DNA of 64,000 nt, taken from Hermodice carunculata. Taxonomy: Eukaryota > Annelida > Polychaeta > Eunicida > Amphinomidae. The DNA is taken from NCBI GenBank assembly GCA_964020975.1, contig OZ026620.1, positions 80,095,279 to 80,159,278 of the forward strand, in the 5' to 3' direction. The notes beneath the pieces were generated by a model that was not told where the DNA came from, made no database searches, and saw only the letters and a list, made by a program, of their open reading frames with translations. The stretch's first letter is position 1, and every line of letters begins with the position of its first letter. Below are positions 15,626 through 26,511 of the stretch, piece by piece. The position numbers were made by a program, and so were the translations under genes.

Positions 15626-17542
15626 CTGAATAGGTAAGAATATTTGAACACGTCAAATATACAGTTATGATTTGAATTGCTTGAAAAACACAACGAATCT
15701 CACAACAAAACTGTTTGATTGATATGCAGTTTGTTTGAAAATGCAATATTGAGATCTGTAAGCAATTTGCCTTAATTAGATTAGAGGTGAAAGCGTAACA
15801 GCAATTTTCTTTATGGGAATGCTGATCAGACCTTTTATTACAGAGACACTGTTTTGCTTGCTTTCTCACACTTTTCCAAATTATTTTCCCACTGTAGTGA
15901 TTTATTGTCGCACTGTTACAGCATACTCTGTAAATTTGTCATTTTTATATAATGCTATTTAAGTATGCGTACATTGTTTCAACTACAAACTTGCACTCAA
16001 ATATCCATTGGTTGCCCTGGAAAATTTAATATATAGTAATTCTATATCTCAGTATGACCAGAGGTTTACTCATTATACAACTGAAAGATGCCATGATCTG
16101 TATAGTGGTTTAAATATTTGGTTACGTCTGGAATCGTCACGACCACAAGTATTTAAGTTTTACAGCTGTGCATCGTTGGGTCTTTCCGAAAAAACGTCCA
16201 TACAAACGCTGCAGCCAATTTTAGTAGCAACAAAAACTTAATGCTGTTGTATCACTCTACATACCTGTTTTGATATCAGTATGTTTCTACCAGTTTCACA
16301 TGAAGTATCGTTCTTGTTTTCAAAGAGGCTGAGCCTCATATCCTGAGCGGGCTGTCTGGCATTAATTTTTGCAGGTAAACCTGGCAATGAACCACTCAAT
16401 ATGACATCCCTTGTACACTCTGTGGGTTGCATTTTGTCGATTTTCTTGAGAGAAAGGGGGAATGATTGACGGACAGAAGTAAAAGTACCACCGCAAGACC
16501 GATCTCTCTCAGACCCTCCAAGATTACGATCACTCTGATTCAGTACCTCATTTTTTCGATCTTCCGATTCTGGTTCATTGTTGGTTGAGAGTCCTGACGT
16601 GACGATCAGAGTGCCATAATTATCTGTGCAAGCGTCTCTACCTGGTGGATTTTTTGAGTCTCCTTGTTTTGGACTGAACACTTCCCAGTTACCGCGTTCA
16701 TTTTTAGTCTGTTGTTCTGTGTCTTGTTCATTCTTCAACTAGCTATTTTCGCCTTTAAAGCGGCCACAATGTGTGACTGCACTGATGTTATTGGTGCTGT
16801 CATCTGAATTCGGCTTAGTACCAGTTTGGTTTCTTTCCTCTTTATGCCAAGGGGATTTTGACTTAGCGGCATGGTGGTCACTGTCAACCTTGTCCCCATT
16901 TTTCAAAGCCAGGTTTGGTTTCAAAAGAGTTGGATCCTGATTTACATTGAATGCCATTCTTTTAGGTTCCCTGTCAACTTTGTCGCTTTTCGTCGGTATA
17001 CAACCCAAGAGAACAGCGTTGGTATTCTTTTCTTCCTGTAGCTGTTTGAGTTGGCTAGCATTTAACTTGTGTACCGTATACAGATGTACAATTAGATACA
17101 TTTTCTTGTTGAAATATTTGTCTTTACATATGGTACACAAAAAATGGGGTGGGTCAACTTTGATGCGTGTGGCGTCACACTTATGCTCACATGGTAATGA
17201 ATCAGGGTGGTTCTTGCTCAAAGGTCCGTCAATCAACAAGAAATTATTTGTTGTCAGTTGACATTTTCGACACCTGTATATCACCGGAGCACGATCACCT
17301 GTATGGAAACGAACATGCTCTGTGAAGGGCACAAGTTCGTCGCTTGAATACGGGCAGGCTTTGCACAGAAATTTCAATTCAGTATTCTGTAAATGAGAAT
17401 GACTTGCAATGTGGTCTTGGAATTGTTGAGGCTGACTGTAGCAGAATGAACAGAGTGGACATTTCTGGTACTTCACTTCCCCAGGTTCAGGTGCAGAGAT
17501 TCCTGAGATGTCTCTCGCATTCTGGTCGCCTTCCCGCGCCAT
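13565..17542 (-). CDS. C2H2 zinc-finger protein, two coding exons, with one in-frame TAG
   Basis: Exon 1 is 17542-16265 and exon 2 is 15625-13565, joined in phase 0 (CAG|GTATGT donor, TATTCAG acceptor). The ATG at 17542 has an upstream in-frame TGA and A at -3/G at +4. The product would have about 1,110 codons. Exon 1 carries about four C2H2 or C2H2-like fingers (CPLCSF, CKACPY, CRKCQL, CTICKD). Exon 2 carries about seven (CVACSY, CGHCPF, CFLCCY, CTQCDF, CKKCTY, CVICKL, CSACSY). Linkers are long and disordered, and several fingers have the C-x-x-C-x-Y/F pattern of REST-like proteins. Probably a nuclear DNA-binding regulator; orthology is unknown. Oddity: TAG at codon 268 (16739-16741), with coding-like sequence continuing in frame on both sides. 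It could be a nonsense allele, a base error, read-through, or early decay. Confidence 0.8.
15626..16264 (-). other. Intron of the zinc-finger gene (639 bp)
   Basis: Minus-strand donor CAG|GTATGT at 16267-16259 and acceptor TATTCAG ending at 15626. Both exon frames meet at phase 0, which is strong support. The intron is AT-rich with no feature of its own. Confidence 0.85.
16265..17542 (-). CDS. Zinc-finger gene, coding exon 1 (contains TAG)
   Basis: Reads MAREGDQNARDISG... through 267 codons, then TAG, then 158 codons (LKNEQDTEQQTKNERG ... ILISKQ) up to the donor. The part after TAG contains NWEVFSPKQGD, which resembles TWEPYDTKQGD in exon 2. This supports the post-TAG sequence being genuine protein of the same gene. 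I see no convincing cryptic intron that would splice out the TAG. Confidence 0.8.
16739..16741 (-). other. In-frame TAG inside the zinc-finger ORF
   Basis: Minus-strand context is AAT AGC TAG TTG AAG AAT. It is the only stop between the ATG and the true terminus across both exons. The 3' context (TTG) is not the well-known CTA read-through context. Confidence 0.85.
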
Positions 17543-17628
17543 CGTTCACTCTTACACTCAAATCTAGCCTCAAAGGATATGTTCCACGTAACTTGAAGTC
17601 ACCGTTTTTATCCAGGCTTGCTTAACGC
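17543..17628 (-). other. 5' UTR part of zinc-finger exon 1 with upstream splice acceptor
   Basis: A strong minus-strand acceptor (TTTATTTTTCAG, AG at 17630-17629) lies 86 bp before the ATG. A non-coding first exon and the promoter therefore probably lie further upstream (above 17630). They were not located. Confidence 0.65.
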
Positions 17629-17739
17629 CTGAAAAATAAATGAAAAATAACCCTCATAAAAGTTTCATTAGGATAAGAGTTTTAAAATCAATGATCATGT
17701 TCCTACAATAAAATTCAGTAGGAAACCATGAGGTACACT

Positions 17740-17830
17740 CATGGGTTGGAAGGGCTGTTTCTGGGTTGGAGACCATGAGGTACTGTCATTAGTTATAGGT
17801 GCTGTCATTGCAGTGTTTGGTGTAAGGGGT
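17740..17830 (+). repeat. Minisatellite-like 'gccatgaggtactgtcat..ggttgga' repeat
   Basis: About two copies of a roughly 45-bp unit (ccatgaggtac..tcat..gttgga..gctgt). The same unit recurs at 30075-30165. Confidence 0.6.
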
Positions 17831-18334
17831 TTTAACAGTCATTGCTCAGGTTTGCTTCCCAATCAGAAGGGCCTCCGATCAAATAATCCCCACCTTCTTG
17901 TCAAAATGTTTGCGCCTGGTAAAAACCAAACTTTAGTTCTTCCCCTCCCCCTCATGTAAACAGAGCAACAAAATTTTATAATTTCATTATGTTTTTACCT
18001 TGTAATTATCATAGACTATTGACCGTTCATATCAATTTCATAGCCCTCCAGCCTGTGTGTCCTGTAGCTTTTGTCAGGACAGCACTTGCCTGACAATGCA
18101 AAACCCAAACAAGACAGACCAAGGCTTTGAGCATTTGGCAGCAAATAGCTGAACTAAATGTATGTGGTGTATGTTGTCATGAACTTGTGTCTCGAGACGC
18201 CTTTGCTTTTGGAGCAAGTACCAAGCTGACAATGTTTGCCCCCCCCTCATAACCCAACACGTGCGCGAGTCGCTTGGACGTGCACACCGTCACTTGAAAA
18301 CGCTTGATTAAGCATGGCTGATGGGCACAGACTT

Positions 18335-18510
18335 ATGGTCAGGCAGGCAGATAGCTATACCCTGCACCGACTGATTAAGTTTTTTTCTTATTGTATTCTA
18401 CATTTCTGTGACTTCCATAATGGATATCAGGCGGATATCAACAGGATATCCTTGAGCATTTTGAGAAATCCAATATGGCTGCCAAGATGGCTACCGAGAC
18501 ATCTAGGAAA
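18335..18510 (+). repeat. Dispersed repeat 'ggatatc...atggctgccaagatgg', copy 1
   Basis: Contains repeated GGATATC(A) words and 'atatggctgccaagatggct'. Homologous to 18955-19090 (plus) and to 21660-21845 (minus). The family is not recognised. Confidence 0.65.
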
Positions 18511-18954
18511 TGTAAATTCCCAACCAATTGGCCTAGAATAGCAAGTAATACGTCCTTTTCAACTAAATTTGCTATGGTAAATCCATTTCTAGGGTTATTT
18601 GAGTCAAATGAGGTCATGAATAATGTCCGAGGTCAGGTTCAAGGTCAATAGCCATTGCCCACTCCATCCCCTATGTTTAACTGGACTTACCATGGTAGTA
18701 GAATCTCATTTGGAATACTATTCATGTTGCTGTTTTTACTTGTAATACCCGTAGGTTTTGGTATAATTATTTAAAAGAAATGGGATTACCTTATCACTTG
18801 CCTAGTACCCCCCCCCCCCAGTTGCAGAAGAAATCACCTGCAATGAATGAACCTCTCCCCCCCCCCCCCACACACACACACGCTCACCACAAAGAGTTAT
18901 GCCCCATTATCGTACTAACTTTTACCCATCTTTCACCCATCTCTGCGAGGGATG

Positions 18955-19090
18955 TGGGTGTAGACACTATCAGTCAGGCAGCCAGATTGCTATACTTTGC
19001 ACTGACAGATAAAGTTTTTTTCTTATTGTATTCTACATCTCTGTGACCTCCATAATGGATATCAGCTTAATCAGGCGGATATCAACATAT
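18955..19090 (+). repeat. Same dispersed repeat, copy 2
   Basis: Shares 'cagtcaggcagccagat', 'tttttttcttattgtattctacat' and 'gcggatatcaaca' with 18335-18510. Confidence 0.65.
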
Positions 19091-20933
19091 AGGAACCTCT
19101 GCTACGCAACCCACCTCTCTCCTTTCTACTCTTGAATAACCTCTTCACTTAGAAGGGGTTTCATGAAAACAACCTTAGTACCTAGCCATACCTCACTTGG
19201 GGAAGTCGCAACATGGAGTTGGGGGGTCCCCCTTAGTGAGTGACGACAGATGTGCATATGTCGTCTAGCTGGCACGTACTGAGAGTGTTCTCCTTGGACC
19301 TTCCCGAAAATGTTGAATAACACAAATTTCATTTATTGGTGATTATTCATGGAGTATACATTAAAGTGTCAACAACATATAACTGATATGTTCAACTAAT
19401 GAGTAACTGTATAGCTGTTAACACAGAACACCCCATTCTTCATCTGTGCAGCACTGCTGAATTGGTCTTAAGTCTTGAACAATGCAGTTCAACTACTGTA
19501 TTCTAATGCAGAGACCCAAACAGTGGTGTAAAGTGCGCTCCCTGCACCTGTCTGGGGGGCTTAGACAAGTGTCTTAATATATATATCCATGGAGTCTTAT
19601 GGGGGGAAAGTTTTAAAAGTCAGAAAAAGTTGTAAGGTTGCGAGTTGCGAGGGTGCAAACTCTTCTTACATGTTCGCTCTCGGGACTCCTCTAAAAGGAC
19701 AATATTGTGATTTTATGATACAAAGTACATTTGCATGTAAGTCAAACTTTTAATTTATACTTGTATACATTGTTACTTATTATATATACATTTATAGACA
19801 GAAGTTGAGTATTAGTGTGCCTTACAGTTATGCAACCTTGTTGGGACTCATTAGGCCTCCATTCAACCCAGATGGGAGACTGAATTACACTCCCTATAGG
19901 GCTAATAACTAATAGTGACACCGCACGGATCATGTTGGTATTTTACATACTCGTCACTACTTTTGTAAGTAATGTAGAGATGAATGCTTTGTTTACACTT
20001 TTACATTCTTGGCCTGACGAGGTAGCACATCTCAGTTATTGATAGATGGAGTGCAAGGACCATATAATCCTAAGGTTAATAGGGAGTTCTTGTGCTATAA
20101 ATATATATGCAATGTCAAGCCAGTGAGTATTAATTATATCCACATATTATTCTTCATCTGTTCCTGTTGGCGGCCATGTTAATTACTTGAAATCATTTGT
20201 GCCCTCTGAAGGATGTAGTGGTCATTTTGATATTTCTAGGATCAGTTAAAGATTTACATCTACCGTTGGTCAGGTTTGCTGGTACCTTAATGAGTAGACT
20301 CCATAATTATGATGACATAACAGGTCAAGAACGCAATGCTGATATGAACTGTTTTCTGTTATGCTTAACACGTAAATGTGTGCTTTGAAAGGTATTTAAT
20401 GAAAGCAAATTATTTGTCTTTGAACTGAACCAAATCCACTCATGTGGACAACTACAGTTGGTATATTCTATACTTAAGATATACTGGCGAGTTTGTGTAC
20501 AAGTACGGGGTAAATAGGGTCCCTTAGCTTTGACTGGCGATCTGTCTAGGAGAGAGTTGCTCCAAATAACTATACAACTGCTAATGCTTATGTGGCATCC
20601 CCTGGTGCAACCAACAGTTCATATACACTTTACTATTGTCAGTAACATGAAATGAGGGGCATATACCTGAAAAATGTATCTTTTTGTATTACCCGGCCAA
20701 ATGGTCGGATACAGGTGGTTTTCAAAAAAGGTACATGTCATATACTGTTGTTATGAAGGAGTGCTGGATGACTTCTCCCACCAGTGGGCCATGTGCTAGT
20801 ACCCTCTGGCCCTGTTTGGTATTTGTGGAATAACCAACAAAACAGAGTTTTGATTCATGCTGTCTTCATGTATCAAAACTAAAAAACCGTGGACGAGTGT
20901 CAAGATTTGAAGTGAGATTTTTTGATATTTTAC

Positions 20934-21054
20934 TTGGCATGTGGGATTTTGTTTCAGTAGTTCTTGAAGTTCTACTTGTAAGTTATCACCTTGAATTTTA
21001 CTGGCTTCTATAATATTTTGCAATCTGTCTGCTTCACTCTGGCTCACCTGCATC
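20934..21054 (-). CDS. Possible single coiled-coil exon (weak)
   Basis: The minus strand reads MQVSQSEADRLQNIIEASKI... for about 40 residues rich in L, I, E and Q with heptad-like spacing. An AG (acceptor-like GATAG|GATG) lies just before it and a GTAAAA donor-like site just after. No partner exons or homology are visible from the sequence. It could equally be chance. Confidence 0.2.
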
Positions 21055-21659
21055 CTATCATTGTCAGAGCAATGGTAGCAAAATTTTAAACAAACATTTT
21101 TCATCTCATTTTTTATTTGTACTGAGTGTCCACCACCAATGAAGCACTAATACTAGTCAACTACTGTTCTACACCATGCTACTTTGCTATTCATAACATC
21201 ATCACTCCTGTAGATGTCTTCATATCTGAAACACATAATATCAGTGAATTAACACTGTAAGAGAAGCTCAGCAGTTGTGGGTAGAAGAAAGCTAGAAATA
21301 TGGTAAAAATGGCCATCTTATCAGACACAGAAGCCTAACAAAAACATTATACTCTGTGACCTTGGAACCTAGGTCGTAGTCAGAAAGATATACTCACCTC
21401 AAGAAATCCAAAGTCATAAAAATAACACTTAGTGGAGATACCTATAAGCAGTGGTTCATGATAGAGCTTGTTCACAAGATGTGGGATGGACGGCAGATGG
21501 GTGGACAGACACACTCACACAGATGCACCGATGGTCAGACAAGCTGAAAACAGTAAACCATCCCAAATTTCATTTTTGTGGCATAACAATTGATTTCCTA
21601 TGAAAAATTTAGCTGAAAATGGTATTGCTTGCAATTCTAGGCACATTAGTTAAAAGGTT

Positions 21660-21845
21660 ATTGGGGCACCAGCCGCCATCTTGGCAGCCATCTTGAATTT
21701 CTCAGATTGCTCAAGGATATCTGCTTGATATCTGCAAGATATTCACTTTAGACTTCCTAAGGATATACAATCAAGTGAGAAGAAAACTTGATCAGTCGGT
21801 GCCGGGTTAGTCCAAAAAACCAGCTTTGGCTGCCTGACTATTATG
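21660..21845 (-). repeat. Same dispersed repeat as 18335-18510, copy 3 (reverse)
   Basis: Read on the minus strand: 'tcaggcagcc', 'gcaccgactgatcaagtttt', 'gatatccttgagca', 'gagaaattcaagatggctg'. Same order of landmarks as copy 1. Confidence 0.65.
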
Positions 21846-22944
21846 AAATGGGGATTTACCCTAGCCAGAAGTTATAACATACAATCATCTCAGCTTTGTT
21901 GGAGCAGTTACCTGTGACTTAAGTTTGACGAGAATGAAGGTAACTATTGAAAGATGGCCAAATAAATACTCCAGCATTAATTATTTTGTGCACATAAACC
22001 ATTCAAGTTCACCTGTTCATAGTCACCAGTGTCAAATTTGGGTTATTTCAGTGAAATTGTGAAGGAACAAACAGCTGCAAATAGTCGACACGCACACACA
22101 CAAAACAAACAAACAAACAAACAATTAACGAAACATGCTACTTCGGTCATTGCGGCAAGCAGTCAAAATGCTGAGACATGAAGAAGAGAGATTGGCCACC
22201 TGCAAGCCTTGGTTGCAAGCTAAGCCTTAGGATGTGGCGTCACCTAGATAGACAAAATTCAATATGGCTGTCATGTTATTAACTGGTATCACATGCAAAT
22301 AGAAAATAAAAGTGGTATAAAAGATGTATTATGATCTCCTACCTTCATATATTATCTTTCCCCAGATATAAATCCACATTATGGTATTGTTCCGGTATAA
22401 TGATAGGGCCCTGTTAATCCAATATGTCCATTTAATTTCTGAGCTGTCAACCATTGCTGACCCAGCTATCCTGATGTCATGTACATATATTTTGATTAAA
22501 TTCTGTACAAGCAATGTGTTGACAAAATAATTTGCCTTCTACTGCAAGAATACTTTCCTGATGCAAGTAATGATGAGATGTAGGTCCAAATTAGAAAGAA
22601 ATGATTTTGTGACCCGACTTTGAATTGCAACCTGTAAAATCCACCAGCATGCAAAAAATCCATGTTTTCTACAAAGCTCCACTTTTGTAAACTGGGGGCC
22701 ATTTCCTGCAATTTGCTCCTGAATGCACTGCCAAAGCATTCAGATCCATAATAAAATGGGGATGGTGGGATAGTAGCAACCCTGTGTCCATCTACCAGCC
22801 AAAATGCAAGAACCCCAAAATTCCATATTTAAGGGGTAAGGCACTTTTAATTCTGATCAAAAGTGTACAGTTTGCCCTAGAATGCTCAAAAATATTTTTC
22901 ACAACTTAAAATACTAACCAGTATGAAACTTAGCATGATCTATT
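21846..22944. other. Gene-free stretch before the LTR element
   Basis: No supported exon. A short (CA)n/(AAAC)n run lies at 22087-22122. The stretch ends with TATT immediately before the LTR element. Confidence 0.5.
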
Positions 22945-23060
22945 TGTAACGATGTGACCTCGTTGGTTCATGTTACTAATTTCATTTTCAGTTCTGACAA
23001 CATTTAATTTACTTGTGGGTGTGGTTCAAGTCAAGATCCAATGTACTGGGAGGTGCTGCC
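22945..23060 (+). repeat. 5' LTR, partial
   Basis: TGTAACGATGTGACCTCG... matches the start of the 3' LTR at 27665. Only about the first 110 bp of the LTR are represented here. Confidence 0.8.
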
Positions 23061-23880
23061 AAATGTGTTTAGAGAATTCCGTGATGTCTTCAGCCAGCAC
23101 GAGTTTGATGTTGGCACTACCACTGCTGTTGAACATGAAATTAAGTTAGAGCCAGGGCCTGTGATTCTGGATAAATCAAGACCAATAGCAGCTAGAGATT
23201 TTGAAGATGCGAGATGATACATTCAAGGTTTGCTCGATGCAAACATTATAAAGCCATCTCAAAGTCCATATGCTAGCTGTATAGTTTTGTGTAGGAAACG
23301 ATCCTGACAATTAAGACTCTGTGTTGACTATCGTAGGATAAATTCCCTGGACAATCCGTGACTCATATCCAATCCCCAAGATAGAAGACCTGTGTATGGC
23401 ATTGCATGGATCAAACCCTTTTGTTACCATGGATATCAAGCAAGGGTATTTTAATGTGCCTATGGCAGAAAATTCCAAGCAGTACACTGCATTCGTGTGT
23501 CCTTTCGGTTTATTTGAGTTTGAGAGGATGAGCCAGGGTTTGGTTAACAGTCTGTTTACTTTTCAGCATCTGATGGACAAGTGTATAGGTGATATGAACA
23601 TGAGAGAAGTTCTCATATTTATTGATGATTTAATAATACATGGTAAGATGCTGGTAGAGACTGAAGAGAGGTTAATCAAAACTTCAAAAAGATTGAGGGC
23701 GTGTGGCCTCAAAGTCAATCCCAAGAAGTGTGTCTTTTTCCATGACTCGGTGAGGCATTTAGGGCACATTGTATCAGCCGATGGGGTGAAGCCAGACCCA
23801 GACAAGGTGGCAGCACTCACAACCTGGCCAAGGCCAAGGACTGTTGAGGAGGTAAAGAGTTTTTGGGATTGACTGGATAT
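23061..23880 (+). pseudogene. Ty3/gypsy reverse transcriptase remnant
   Basis: Recognisable blocks of Ty3-type RT: FREFRDVFSQ near the start, VTMDIKQGYFNVPM, the LIFIDDLIIH catalytic box, and VRHLGHIVSADGVKPDPDK near the end. This is the family's usual order. Treated as a decayed fossil. Confidence 0.85.
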
Positions 23881-24029
23881 TACCGATGTTTCATTAGGAT
23901 TACTCAAAGATTGTTAAGCCTCTTAGTGATTTGACAGTGGGTTACATACCTTTGAAGTCAAGGAAAAAATTTAACATCAAAGATAAAAAGAAGGTACTTC
24001 ACTTTAGTTCTTCCATTGAGGACTCGTGG

Positions 24030-24420
24030 TCAGAAGATTGCCAGAAAGCATTTGATAGGATCATAGAACAATTGACAACCCCACCCATACTAGGCAATGC
24101 AAACCTGCTTGAACCTTTTGTTTTACACTGTGACGCAAGTTTAAGAGGGTTGGGGGCCGTGTTGTACCAGTTACAAGATGGTGTGATGAAGGTGATATCA
24201 TATGCAAGCAGAAATCTATCAAAAAGTGAAAGCAGTTACCCAGCTCATAAGTGTGAATTTTTAGCCATGAAATAGGCGATTACAGAAAAATTTCACGACT
24301 ACTTGTATGGGGGGAAATGCACAGTAGTGACGGATAACAACCCGTTGACCTATGTTATGTCCACTGCCAAACTGGATGCAACTGGATACAGATGGTTAGC
24401 GTCTTTGTCAGTATATGACT
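24030..24420 (+). pseudogene. Ty3/gypsy RNase H remnant
   Basis: Contains VLHCDASLRGLGAVLYQ and VISYASRNLSKSESSYP, typical of the RNase H that follows RT in Ty3/gypsy pol. Fossil. Confidence 0.8.
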
Positions 24421-25049
24421 TCACAGTATGTTACCGTTAGGGGGGTTGATCACACTGATGCTGATTTTCTTAGTAGAAGACCATGTGAGTTTCTTGAGAG
24501 TGACACTCAGTATATGAAAATGCTAAAAGAAATAGATTGGCTGGAAAAATGCATCTCTGGTCCTCTCTGTGAGAGTCAAAATGATCTCATTGGTCAGGTT
24601 GTTTGTTGTAACCAGGAACAAATAAGTGCAATACTGCAGGCTCAAGATGTGCACTGTTTGAGGTCAGAAGGTGGTAGTATGAGTGTAGAAGCTGAAAAGA
24701 TGAATTGTGTCACACAGGTTGTGGGTGAGAATAGTGTGGTTGGGTGAGAATAGTGTGGTTGGGTGGAGGCATTGACTTGTGATGAAGGTGCTGTCCCGGA
24801 AGTACTGGCCCAGCCTGATAACGAAACAGGGCAAGCCCCCTTACCGAAAATTAGTAAAGACGGCGGGCTAAAATTTCAACAGGCAGACCCTAATATCGCT
24901 GAGGTTGTTGACAGTTTACAGAAAAGCAAACCTTCCAAAGATCTAAGCAAAGGGAATGTAGAGTTAAAGGTGTATGCCTGGGAATATAAAAAGTTTAAGA
25001 TAGTGTATGGGCTTCTATACAGGAATGTTGTGGATGACAAAGGGGTAGA

Positions 25050-25870
25050 ATGGAGAACACTGGTGATCCCTTCTAGTCACAGGCAACAAGCTGTCAGGGG
25101 TGTTCATGACGAGGTAGCCCACACAGGAAGTCACATGGCCATAAAACTGGCTCGCCAAAGGTTCTTTTGGCCATACATGGCTCGTGATATAGATGAAAGT
25201 TGCAAACAATGTGAGCGTTGTATTCGCAGGAAGAAACAGGCAGAGAAAGCCCCAATGGAGTCTATAATCTCTACGTGTCCTATGGAGTGTGTATAGATTT
25301 TCTGTCATTGGAGCCAGACAGTGCAGGAATAGAGAATGTGTTAGTGATCATAGATCATTTTACTAAGTACGCAATTGCTGTGCCTTGCAAGAACCAAACA
25401 GCAAAAACTGTGTCAGGAGCACTGTGGGAAAATGTGATTTCACATTATGCTTGGCCAGCAAAAATTCATTATGACCAAGGACGAGATTTTGAGTCAAGAG
25501 TTATCAAAGAGCTTTGTAAGATGGGTGGGGTCAAAAAGACCAGGACAATTCCTTATCACCCCAAGGAAATCCAGTAGAGAGGTTCAACCGAACCCTGTTA
25601 GACATGTTGGGGATGTTGTATAATTGCCAGAGGAGAGACTGGCGGAAGTATGTAAAGCCACTTACCAATGCCTACAATTGCACAGCAAATGATTCCACAG
25701 TGTTCTCCCTTCACTATCTGATGTTTGGGCAGCACCCCCATTGCCTATTGATATAGTGTTCGGTACAGACCCTGATCAACCTAGATCTAAGGATCCCATT
25801 CAGTATGTAAAGGGACATGAAGGAGAAGTTGCGATATGCATACAAAGTGGCCAAGGATAACATCCAGAAA
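25050..25870 (+). pseudogene. Ty3/gypsy integrase remnant
   Basis: An HHCC zinc-binding block (H-x3-HTGSHMA ... CKQCERC) is followed by an integrase core (DFLSLEPDSAGIENVLVIID; YDQGRDFES). Worn C-terminal integrase-like text follows to about 25870. Fossil, several breaks. Confidence 0.8.
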
Positions 25871-26511
25871 TCCTGTGGTTCCTCGCGACACTTGCGAGCA
25901 TTGCGCGCAAAGTGTCCAGAGGAAAGCTGTTGACTCAATCTTAAATCAGCACTTTAAGGGTTAAGAGGAAAATGGGCCTCAAAGGTCCACAAGGTCACAT
26001 TGACTCCTATGAAACTAACTTATGATGTACCGGGGTCACCAATCAGTTCAAGGGTAACTTGGGAGACGGCCAAAGCTGCCAGGAGCATGTGTACTGAAAC
26101 ATGGCATAGTTGGATGAGGCAGGCGTTATGGGAAATTTCACTATCAGAGATCCAGCTGGGCCGATCAATCCTAACGCCAGCTGAACGTGAAGCAGTGCTT
26201 TGTGCAGGCATAATTAATGTGTGAATTGTTTGAAAATGATTTTTTAAATTTAGAATCTCAGTGTATTGTAAGAGCAACTGTTACAAGAACATTTGTTACA
26301 GTATAAAAAGAAAATGTAAAGGATAGAAAAAAGTAGTATGGCTACTTAATATATGTAAGAATGGTTTCAAAAAAAAAAAAAAAATACTCATGACTCAGTT
26401 TATTAATGGATGCAGACGTCATACCAGTACAGTTGGGTTCTTGTTCAGATATGTATTTGAACTGTTTAATTCTAAGAACTTTTTCCCAATTCCCTATTTT
26501 GCAGCAGAAAG

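Larger units (their letters stand above)
17831..20933. other. Gene-free stretch with dispersed repeats
   Basis: Holds two copies of a dispersed repeat, at 18335-18510 and 18955-19090. They share 'tcaggcag', 'gcac.gactgattaagtttttttcttattgt', 'cataatggatatcag' and 'ggcggatatcaaca'. A third copy lies on the minus strand at 21660-21845. Poly-C runs are at 18810-18819 and 18858-18868, followed by a short CA run. No exon could be supported. Confidence 0.5.

Noticed and set aside
13675-15629. Plus-strand ORFs opposite the zinc-finger exon
   Set aside because: Shadows of the minus-strand coding exon; Cys/His/Leu-rich composition is the complement of zinc-finger codons.
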